Source of the DNA: Streptomycetaceae bacterium
GTDB lineage: Bacteria; Actinomycetota; Actinomycetes; Nanopelagicales; Nanopelagicaceae
Length of the DNA: 17,576 bases
Direction of reading: 5' to 3'
Assembly (NCBI GenBank): GCA_027486075.1
Contig: JAIXPU010000040.1
Span: 1-17,576, forward strand
A program made the position numbers and the translations under genes. The notes under the pieces are model-generated. The model did no database searches. It worked only from the letters and a program-made list of their open reading frames with translations, and was not told the origin of the DNA. Shown here piece after piece: positions 6,359-12,879 of the stretch; within the stretch, counting starts at the first letter, position 1; each line of letters starts with the position of its first letter.

Positions 6359-8185
6359 CTAGAAGGCTGACTCAGGAATCTCCATAATCGCAGAGTCAGT
6401 TGCTTCAACAATCTTGCGATCTGCTGTGATGTGAGGCAGAACTGTTGAGACAAAGAACTTCGCTGATGCAATCTTTCCGGTGTAGAAATCAGCATCTTTA
6501 CCGGCGCCTGCTGCAAGCTTTTCAGCTGCGATATCAGCCTGACGGAGCAAGAGCCAAGAGATGATGATGTCTCCAACTGCCATGAGTGCACGGGAGGTAT
6601 TGAGACCAACCTTGTAGATCTCATCCGACTTCTCTTGAGATGCCATCGCATGTCCTACAAGAACTCCGATGATTCCGTTGAGATCACCGAGCGCCTTAAC
6701 GAGCGCCTGCTTTTCAGCAGCGTGAACGCCACCAGTTTCAGCAAATGCCTGAATCTCTTTACCGAGTAGACCAAGTGAGCGTCCACCATCTTTAACGACC
6801 TTGCGGAAGAAGAAATCAAGTCCCTGAATAGCAGTTGTGCCTTCATACAAGGTATCGATCTTGGCATCGCGAACATATTGTTCTAGCGGCCAATCGCGAG
6901 TAAATCCTGCGCCACCAAATGTCTGGAGCGATTCTGTGCCAAGAAGTGTCCAAGACTTTTCAGAACCAAAACCTTTAACAACTGGCAGCAAGAGATCGTT
7001 GAGCTTTTCCATCGTTTCAAGTTTTTCGGTATCTCCAGCAGCGCGCGCTAGCTCAACTTCATCTTGAATCGTTGCGGTGTAGAGGATGAGTGCGCGCATA
7101 CCCTCGGAGTACGCCTTCTGCACCATCAGCGAACGACGCACATCTGGGTGCTTAATAATCGTTACACGAGGGCTGGCTTTATCGTTCATAACCTTCATAT
7201 CGCCACCCTGAACACGAGTCTTCGCATACGCCAGCGCCTGCTGATAACCAGCGGAAAGAGTTGCAATCGCCTTCGTTCCGACCATCATGCGAGCGAATTC
7301 AATAATCTTAAACATCTGCGCGATTCCTTGGTGGACATCACCAAGCAAATAACCAACAGCAGGCTCTTTCTCGCCCAAGTTAACTTCGCAAGTAGCAGAG
7401 ACGTTAAGTCCCATCTTGTCTTCAAGTCCTGTGACATAGACGCCATTACGCTTTCCGAGATCACCTGTTTCAAGATCAAACATAAACTTTGGAATCAGGA
7501 AGAGAGAAAGTCCCTTAGTACCTGGTCCGCCACCTTCACGACGAGCAAGTACAAAGTGCATGACGTTCTCGTAGAAGTCAGCATCACCTGAAGTGATGTA
7601 ACGCTTATTGCCAGTGATGTGCCATGTGCCATCTGGTTGCTCAACAGCTTTTGTGCGACCTGCGCCAACATCTGAACCTGCATCAGGTTCGGTCAACTGC
7701 ATCGTTGCGCCCCAATGGCGTTCGACCATGTGCTTTGCCATCTTCTTCTGAACATCTGTTCCAAGAACATGTGCCACATGTGCAAATGCATAACCAGATG
7801 CATAGATATGAATTGCTGGGTTTGAACCAAGAACCATCTCAGCAATCGCCCAACGAATTGAAGGTGGAACTCTCATTCCACCAAGCTCTACCGGTGCATC
7901 AAGGCGCCACCACTCACCATCGACATATGCCTTGTATGATTTCTTAAAACTTTCTGGAAGAGTGACATCACCAGTAGCTTTGTTGAGAACTGCGCCAACG
8001 CGATCGCCTTCAACAAAAGATGCAGCGAGATCGTTCTCAGTAAGTCGCTTCATCTCTTCCAACATTCCCATCGCAGTATCGCGATCGAGTTCTGAGTAGA
8101 TTGAACTACCGAGAACTTTTTCGCGCCCCAAGAGGTCGAAGAGGCAGAATTCGATGTCACGCAGGTTGGCGGTGTAATGGCTCAT
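6359..8185 (-). CDS. fadE5: Acyl-CoA dehydrogenase, FadE5-like
   Basis: This 608-residue FAD enzyme would catalyse the first step of beta-oxidation, introducing a trans-2 double bond into acyl-CoA. It is longer than the usual 380-residue enzymes and has an N-terminal cap region starting MSHYTANLRDIEF and an extra C-terminal domain. The middle domain shows LTEPDAGSD (164-172). The catalytic base is E448 in LYEGTTAIQ. From memory the sequence follows mycobacterial FadE5 almost end to end (ESFKKS, FFFRK, final IMEIPESAF versus IMELDEAAF), and that enzyme accepts a broad range of chain lengths. DmdC-type methylmercaptopropionyl-CoA dehydrogenases share this layout, so substrate is not certain. 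No other beta-oxidation gene is adjacent. It is divergent from dcd across 82 bases. No obvious ribosome binding site precedes the ATG. Confidence 0.92.
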   Translation of the reverse strand: MSHYTANLRDIEFCLFDLLGREKVLGSSIYSELDRDTAMGMLEEMKRLTENDLAASFVEGDRVGAVLNKATGDVTLPESFKKSYKAYVDGEWWRLDAPVELGGMRVPPSIRWAIAEMVLGSNPAIHIYASGYAFAHVAHVLGTDVQKKMAKHMVERHWGATMQLTEPDAGSDVGAGRTKAVEQPDGTWHITGNKRYITSGDADFYENVMHFVLARREGGGPGTKGLSLFLIPKFMFDLETGDLGKRNGVYVTGLEDKMGLNVSATCEVNLGEKEPAVGYLLGDVHQGIAQMFKIIEFARMMVGTKAIATLSAGYQQALAYAKTRVQGGDMKVMNDKASPRVTIIKHPDVRRSLMVQKAYSEGMRALILYTATIQDEVELARAAGDTEKLETMEKLNDLLLPVVKGFGSEKSWTLLGTESLQTFGGAGFTRDWPLEQYVRDAKIDTLYEGTTAIQGLDFFFRKVVKDGGRSLGLLGKEIQAFAETGGVHAAEKQALVKALGDLNGIIGVLVGHAMASQEKSDEIYKVGLNTSRALMAVGDIIISWLLLRQADIAAEKLAAGAGKDADFYTGKIASAKFFVSTVLPHITADRKIVEATDSAIMEIPESAF

Positions 8186-8255
8186 GGCGTAATGGTGCTA
8201 CCCGCTAGTAACTTACGCAAGCGCGCCAAGGGGCCTTTTTTCAGACTGGGAAAGG

Positions 8256-8261
8256 TAGGCT
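8256..8261 (+). promoter_or_regulatory. Candidate -10 element for a leaderless dcd transcript
   Basis: TAGGCT is followed by exactly six bases (CACGCC) and the GTG start of dcd at 8268. This fits the TANNNT spacing of actinobacterial leaderless promoters, where transcription starts on the first base of the start codon. An alternative is a normal leadered message using AAAGG at 8251-8255 as a distant ribosome binding site. Confidence 0.45.
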
Positions 8262-8267
8262 CACGCC

Positions 8268-8846
8268 GTGCTTCTCTCAGACCGCGATATCCGCTCCGAA
8301 ATCCAATCAGGCCGCGTAGCCGTTGAACCTTTCGATGAGGCGATGATCCAGCCATCCTCAGTCGATGTCCGCCTGGATAAGTTCTTCCGCGTCTTTGAAA
8401 ACCATAAGTATTCAGTGATCGACCCATCTATCGAACAGGCCGAGCTCACTCGCGAAGTCATCGCCGAAGATGATGAGGCATTTATCTTGCACCCAGGCGA
8501 ATTCGTTCTCGCCAGCACCTACGAAATCATCACACTTCCTGATGACATTGCCGGCCGCCTAGAGGGAAAGTCATCTCTTGGTCGCCTCGGACTTTTGACG
8601 CACTCCACAGCTGGGTTTATCGATCCAGGATTTTCTGGCCACATCACTCTCGAACTTTCTAACGTTGCCAACCTTCCTGTGAAGTTATACCCAGGTATGA
8701 AAATCGGTCAGCTCTGCCTGATTAAGCTCTCATCTCCTGCAGAACATCCATACGGTTCAGCGATTTATGCATCTCGCTACCAGGGACAGCGTGGGCCTAC
8801 CCCAAGCCGCTCCTTTATGAATTTTCACAAGAGCAAAATCAAGTAG
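8268..8846 (+). CDS. dcd: dCTP deaminase, probably bifunctional (dUMP-forming)
   Basis: This 192-residue trimeric enzyme deaminates dCTP. In the bifunctional form it also hydrolyses the resulting dUTP, giving dUMP for thymidylate synthesis while keeping dUTP low. The sequence closely follows mycobacterial Dcd as I recall it: MLLSDRDIR at the start, GRLEGKSSLGRLGLLTHSTA, GFIDPGFSGHITLELSN, and the C-terminal YQGQRGPTPSRS that closes over the site. S102, R106, D119 and E129 fall at the positions used for catalysis in the Mycobacterium enzyme, which is bifunctional. I therefore infer both activities, but experiment would be needed. The start is GTG. It is the first gene of a rightward run with lemA and htpX, though a 73-base gap separates it from lemA. 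Confidence 0.96.
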   Translation: MLLSDRDIRSEIQSGRVAVEPFDEAMIQPSSVDVRLDKFFRVFENHKYSVIDPSIEQAELTREVIAEDDEAFILHPGEFVLASTYEIITLPDDIAGRLEGKSSLGRLGLLTHSTAGFIDPGFSGHITLELSNVANLPVKLYPGMKIGQLCLIKLSSPAEHPYGSAIYASRYQGQRGPTPSRSFMNFHKSKIK

Positions 8847-8919
8847 CCCTAGCCGGTCCTACGCCGGATAATTCTTCCAGGGCGGGAATACCTACCAGCT
8901 TTAAGGGGTTGAAATAGAT

Positions 8920-9468
8920 ATGGAATTTATCGTAATCGGCGCAATCGTTTTACTAGTCGTCTTTGCTATCGCGCAATACAACCGCCTTATCAGACTCAAC
9001 ATCACAGTCGATGAAGCATTTGCACAAATTGAAGTGCAACTCAAGCGTCGCGCAGATTTGATCCCTAACTTGGTTGAAACAGTGAAGGGTTATGCCGCCC
9101 ACGAACAGAGCACCTTTGATGCAGTCGTTGCAGCTCGTGCTAAATCAACATCAGCTTCATCGGTGGCCGATGTAGCTGCTGCAGATGGTGCACTTACCAA
9201 CGCTCTTCGCGGGCTACTTGCAGTTGCTGAGGCGTATCCAGATCTCAAGGCATCGGCAAACTTCTTATCTCTGCAAGAAGAGCTCTCAACTACTGAAAAT
9301 AAAGTTTCTTTTGCGCGCCAGTTCTATAACGACAATGTGCGTGCACTTAATACAGCGGTTGCAACTATTCCTTCTAGCTTCTTCTCAGGGCTTGCCAAAG
9401 TCGGCGCTCGCGAATTCTATGAAGTAGAAGATGCAGCAGATCGCAACGTGCCAAACGTAAAGTTTTAA
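8920..9468 (+). CDS. lemA: LemA family membrane protein
   Basis: This 182-residue protein has one N-terminal membrane segment (about residues 3-20, FIVIGAIVLLVVFAIAQYN) and an alpha-helical body with the family hallmark LKRRADLIPNLVETVKGYA. Later conserved parts are LSTTENKVSFARQFYND and the ending FYEVEDAAD. LemA proteins are widespread, with no established biochemical role. They often stand next to genes for M48 proteases or TPM-domain proteins, as here with htpX 11 bases downstream. AAGGGG at 8903-8908 serves as the ribosome binding site, with rather long spacing of 11 bases. Pairing with htpX suggests a shared envelope-quality function, by association only. Confidence 0.93.
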   Translation: MEFIVIGAIVLLVVFAIAQYNRLIRLNITVDEAFAQIEVQLKRRADLIPNLVETVKGYAAHEQSTFDAVVAARAKSTSASSVADVAAADGALTNALRGLLAVAEAYPDLKASANFLSLQEELSTTENKVSFARQFYNDNVRALNTAVATIPSSFFSGLAKVGAREFYEVEDAADRNVPNVKF

Positions 9469-9479
9469 CCTCTTAACTA

Positions 9480-10397
9480 ATGGCTGAAAATAACTTCCGC
9501 GCGCTGCAATCGGCGAATAAAGGAAAGACTTATTTCCTCTTAGCGTCGATGGGCCTACTTACTTGGCTCGTGACATATGCAGCGATGACTTACTTTGGTG
9601 TTGGCACCGCCTCCACTATGGTGCCAATGGCGGTCGGCTTTGCTCTCTTCGGCGTGTGGGGTTCGTATTACGGTTCAGATAAATTAGTTTTAACAATGAC
9701 GGGCGCAAAGCTCATTACACGTGAAGATGCACCAGAACTTTTTAATGTTATTGAAGAAGTTGTCATTGCAAGTGGGCTGCCGATGCCGAAGGTGGCGATC
9801 GTTGAAGATACTGCTCCAAACGCCTTTGCCACAGGGCGCGATCCCGACCACGCACTGATTGCCTTTACAACGCGCATCCTTGATGTCATGGATCGCGATG
9901 AATTACAAGGCGTCATCGCCCACGAACTCGCTCACGTGGCAAACCGTGACACTTTAGTTTCAGCTGTTGCTGCAACGACTGCCGGTGCAATCGCGATCTT
10001 GAGCGATTTCCTCATGCGCATGATGTTCTTTGGTGGAGGTCGCGATCGCGAGAGACACTCTAATCCGCTCGCGTTGGTGCTTTCACTTGTGGTCTTGTTG
10101 CTCGCGCCAATTGCCGCGATTATGTTGAAGTCAGCTATCTCTCGTAAGCGCGAATCTCTCGCTGATGCAACCGCAGTTTCCTTCACACGTAATCCAGCAG
10201 GTTTGCGTAAGGCCCTTGAAGTATTGGCATCAGATACAACTGTAGTTCGTCAGAAATCAAATGCGGTTGCACATATCTGGATTGAATCACCACTTGATGG
10301 ACAGACAGTTTCAAAAATGTTTAGCACCCATCCGCCGATTCAAGAGCGCATCGCAACTCTGCGCGCGATGGAATCGTTAAGCCCAGGCGACAATTAA
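9480..10397 (+). CDS. htpX: HtpX-like M48 family membrane zinc metalloprotease
   Basis: This 305-residue membrane protease has two N-terminal membrane segments (about 17-36 and 43-65). The catalytic HELAH follows (H148, E149, H152, in GVIAHELAHVANRD), with the third zinc ligand E225 in KRESLADATAV. Two further hydrophobic stretches lie between them. HtpX enzymes degrade damaged membrane proteins, often under stress. The C-terminal FSTHPPIQERIATLRAM is also typical. The gene follows lemA by 11 bases with no separate promoter or clear ribosome binding site, so the two are probably co-transcribed. Its TAA stop overlaps the TAA of the convergent histidine kinase gene, sharing the bases TTAA at 10394-10397. 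Confidence 0.95.
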   Translation: MAENNFRALQSANKGKTYFLLASMGLLTWLVTYAAMTYFGVGTASTMVPMAVGFALFGVWGSYYGSDKLVLTMTGAKLITREDAPELFNVIEEVVIASGLPMPKVAIVEDTAPNAFATGRDPDHALIAFTTRILDVMDRDELQGVIAHELAHVANRDTLVSAVAATTAGAIAILSDFLMRMMFFGGGRDRERHSNPLALVLSLVVLLLAPIAAIMLKSAISRKRESLADATAVSFTRNPAGLRKALEVLASDTTVVRQKSNAVAHIWIESPLDGQTVSKMFSTHPPIQERIATLRAMESLSPGDN

Positions 10398-11860
10398 CTT
10401 TCGCGATTAAGGAAATGCAAGGTAAAGGTTGAGCCCTTACCTAACTCTGATTGCACTGAGACGCTGCCACCATGGGCGCGCATTACGGCATCGACGATAG
10501 ATAAGCCAAGCCCGCCGCCATCTTCACCTTTACGAACCCGCGAAACATCTGCGCGATAGAAACGTTCAAAGATGCGCTTCTGATCTTCTTGACTTAAGCC
10601 TGGACCTTGATCGCTGACTGCAACCTCAACTCCGTTATCAGTCGCTTTCACCGCTACATGGATTGCTGTACCAACCGGAGTATGTGAGCGCGCATTAGAT
10701 AAGAGGTTTGCAACGACTTGATGAATGCGAAGTTGATCGCCCAAGGTAAAGAGCTCTGCAGCGCTGGTTTCAAAGGTAACGGGGTGGCCAGGTCCGGCCG
10801 CGCGGGCTGAGACCACGGCATCTTCGACTACTTGGTTGATATCAACTGGCTTGGATTCCATCTCGCGAGATTGATCCAAGCGTGCGAGCAGCAAGAGATC
10901 TTCAACGAGTGAACCCATACGTTTTGATTCATTCTCAATTCGGCCAATTAACTCTGATGTCTCTTTCTCTCCAGTGACTGCGCCTTGTCGATGTAGCTCT
11001 GAGAACCCACGGATTGCAGTAATCGGAGTGCGAAGCTCGTGAGATGCATCGGCGACAAAACGTCGAAGTTTGTTCTCACTCTCTGTGCGAGCTGCAAATG
11101 CCTCTTCGATACGCGAAAGCATGGCGTTGAGCGAAGTTGCTAGCCGCCCTACCTCTGTCTTGCTATCTGCATCTGGCATACGCGCACTGAGATTTCCGGC
11201 AGCAATCCTTGCTGCGGTTTCTTCAACATCCTTAAGTGGCTTCATTGAGATGCGAATAACAGAGCGAGCTGCAAAGGTGATAAGAATTAAAAGCAGAAGT
11301 GCAATCAGGCCAAAGAGCGCACCTAAACGATCAAGAGTCTTCTCGAGCTCACCTAAGTTCTGCGCTGCAACAACTGTCTCACCGGTATTAAGTGGACGCG
11401 CTGTCACGCGAAAATCTGCTCCGGTGGCTTCGATAGTAAATGGCTCACTGCCGTGAGAGGCGACCTCTTGTGGCAGAAGACCCACTAAATAATCCGTCAC
11501 ACGGGTTGTTGCAAGATCGCCACCAAGTCCTCCAATGACTGCGCCACTTGGGTCTAATAACGTCAGCGAAGCTGTGGTTGGAATGCGGTTAAGTGGAGCA
11601 GCAGGGCCAAGGCCTAAACGTTGGCGGACTTCATCTCTATCGTCATCATCATCATCGTTACGACCTAAGCCGCCTCGTTCAATACGAGGAACAGATGCGT
11701 CAGCGATTGCAATCAGCTCTTTATCAACTTCGGAGATGAGATATCCCTTCAGCAGAGATTGAGTTGCAAAGCTGGCGGTGGTAAAGGCGATAGCGGTCAG
11801 AATGACAATGCCGAGAGTAAGCCTGCTACGCAGGCTCCAAGTGTGTAGAGATAACTTCAT
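10394..11860 (-). CDS. Sensor histidine kinase with HAMP domain
   Basis: This 488-residue membrane kinase pairs with the regulator encoded just upstream. Layout: membrane segment 14-36, extracytoplasmic sensor region about 37-176, membrane segment 178-198, HAMP 199-252. The HisKA domain carries the phospho-accepting H274 (ASHELRTP). The ATPase domain has N385 (ANLLSNARSHT), DQGPG (417-421), ERFYRAD and GGGLGLS (448-454). The sensor region contains six Asp in a row (69-74) within a strongly charged patch, which could bind cations. Overall plan resembles MprB, TrcS and TcrY of mycobacteria, but I cannot name an ortholog or signal. Only five bases separate it from the regulator stop, so translation is probably coupled. 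Confidence 0.94.
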   Translation of the reverse strand: MKLSLHTWSLRSRLTLGIVILTAIAFTTASFATQSLLKGYLISEVDKELIAIADASVPRIERGGLGRNDDDDDDRDEVRQRLGLGPAAPLNRIPTTASLTLLDPSGAVIGGLGGDLATTRVTDYLVGLLPQEVASHGSEPFTIEATGADFRVTARPLNTGETVVAAQNLGELEKTLDRLGALFGLIALLLLILITFAARSVIRISMKPLKDVEETAARIAAGNLSARMPDADSKTEVGRLATSLNAMLSRIEEAFAARTESENKLRRFVADASHELRTPITAIRGFSELHRQGAVTGEKETSELIGRIENESKRMGSLVEDLLLLARLDQSREMESKPVDINQVVEDAVVSARAAGPGHPVTFETSAAELFTLGDQLRIHQVVANLLSNARSHTPVGTAIHVAVKATDNGVEVAVSDQGPGLSQEDQKRIFERFYRADVSRVRKGEDGGGLGLSIVDAVMRAHGGSVSVQSELGKGSTFTLHFLNRES

Positions 11861-11865
11861 ACTGG

Positions 11866-12576
11866 TTACTTTGCAGCTGGTAGTCGCAAGCGGTATCCAA
11901 CACCGCGCACAGTATGGATAAGTGGTGGTTCGTAAATATCAATCTTCTTACGAAGGTAAGAGATATATGTTTCAACGATCCCAGCATCTCCACCGAAATC
12001 GTAATCCCAAACATGGTCCAGAATCTGCGCCTTTGAAACAACGCGATCTGCATTAATGAGCATGTAACGCAGCAAGGTAAATTCAGTAGGTGAAAGCTCA
12101 AGCAGATGTCCGGCGCGACGGGCTTCGTGGGTTGCTTCATCCAATTCAAGATCGGCAAAACGAATCTTCTCTTCATCCATATTCTGCTCAACTACGCCAA
12201 TGCGACGAAGTAGAGCGCGAAGTCGTGCAACCAGCTCTTCTAAGCTAAATGGCTTTGTCATGTAATCATCGCCACCGATTGTTAAGCCTTGCACCTTATC
12301 TTTCATCTCATCTTTAGCAGATAGAAAGAGAACGCCAACTTCAATTCCTTCATTGCGAATCTGTCGGCAAACTTCAAAACCATCGAGATCTGGCAACATG
12401 ACATCTAAAATCATTGCGTGCGGTTTAAATTCTTCGGCGATAGTCAGCGCTTGTGAACCAGTTGCTGCAGTACGAACATCAAAGCCGACAAACTTTAAAC
12501 TTGTAGCGATGAGATCGCTGATGCTTGCCTCATCGTCGACGACGAGGATGCGCTGTCCTGATTTCTCTTCTGACAT
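11866..12576 (-). CDS. OmpR-family response regulator
   Basis: This 236-residue transcription factor has a receiver domain with acidic pocket D14/D15, phospho-accepting D58 (MILDVMLPD), S86 and K108 (MTKPF). A winged-helix DNA-binding domain follows at about 135-230, with LSPTEFTLLRYML and ending in IHTVRGVGYRLR. Phosphorylation by the adjacent kinase would switch DNA binding. The target genes are unknown. The divergent gap to gyrB is a natural place to look for an autoregulatory site. The family resemblance is to mycobacterial TrcR/MprA-type regulators, without a secure ortholog. The ATG lacks a visible Shine-Dalgarno sequence. Confidence 0.95.
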   Translation of the reverse strand: MSEEKSGQRILVVDDEASISDLIATSLKFVGFDVRTAATGSQALTIAEEFKPHAMILDVMLPDLDGFEVCRQIRNEGIEVGVLFLSAKDEMKDKVQGLTIGGDDYMTKPFSLEELVARLRALLRRIGVVEQNMDEEKIRFADLELDEATHEARRAGHLLELSPTEFTLLRYMLINADRVVSKAQILDHVWDYDFGGDAGIVETYISYLRKKIDIYEPPLIHTVRGVGYRLRLPAAK

Positions 12577-12667
12577 GAGGTAAGAGTGCTCTGCTTGGCT
12601 GGGTGTTTGCTGAGAATTGCACTTCGTTAATCGAGTGAGTTAATTGCGCTGAATTACAGGTGTGTAA

Positions 12668-12701
12668 CTCCACCCACAATGTGGAGAAACTCTGTGGATA
12701 T
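12668..12701 (-). promoter_or_regulatory. DnaA-box-like sites upstream of gyrB
   Basis: On the minus strand TTCTCCACA (12680-12688) and ATATCCACA (12693-12701) each differ by one base from TTATCCACA and are 13 bases apart. The first is also one arm of the inverted repeat CTCCAC (12668-12673) and GTGGAG (12681-12686), with CCACA-A-TGTGG at its centre (12674-12684). This could be a DnaA-binding region controlling gyrB or part of an origin. Inference from motif only. Confidence 0.45.
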
Positions 12702-12800
12702 CCCAGAAAATGGGGGTTATTTAGTAGGAACCCTCACCCCATCGTTCAACGCTCGGGATTTCGCACTCCTAGGGCTTCTCGGCGGTATTTCATTTCTCAT

Positions 12801-12848
12801 TTAACGATAGGATTTCAGCCTGCTATAGAGGAATTACCGCTCTATAGC
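12801..12848 (+). promoter_or_regulatory. Candidate gyrB promoter overlapped by a 9-bp inverted repeat
   Basis: TTAACG (12801-12806) and TATAGA (12824-12829), 17 bases apart, resemble -35 and -10 elements (four of six bases each). The perfect inverted repeat GCTATAGAG (12822-12830) and CTCTATAGC (12840-12848), with a 9-base spacer, covers the -10 and the expected start region. That is the usual place for an operator. In RNA it could alternatively fold as a hairpin ahead of the ribosome binding site. Confidence 0.45.
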
Positions 12849-12879
12849 CCAAATCAGCCATTTGAAGGAGTCCCCACTT

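Larger units (their letters stand above)
12577..12879. other. 303-base gap between response regulator gene and gyrB
   Basis: No credible gene lies here; the open frame on the plus strand from 12660 has no family features. The gap holds two DnaA-box-like sites near 12680-12701, a G5 run followed by TTATTTAGTAGG (about 12712-12727), an AT-rich stretch at 12785-12820, and a candidate promoter with an inverted repeat at 12801-12848. The gyrB ribosome binding site is at 12865-12870. Promoters for both flanking genes must lie here. I could not assign one with confidence for the minus-strand regulator. Confidence 0.7.

Noticed and set aside
7064..7591. Plus-strand frame of 175 codons inside the acyl-CoA dehydrogenase gene
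   Set aside because: It is antisense to a well-conserved enzyme, has no family features and no ribosome binding site; a shadow frame.
8847..8919. CCGG...CCGG hairpin after dcd as a terminator
   Set aside because: The stem is only four base pairs and no T-run follows; not convincing.
12862..12879. Six-codon upstream extension of gyrB from a TTG
   Set aside because: The AAGGAG at 12865-12870 would lie inside the coding region; it is correctly spaced for TTG 12880.
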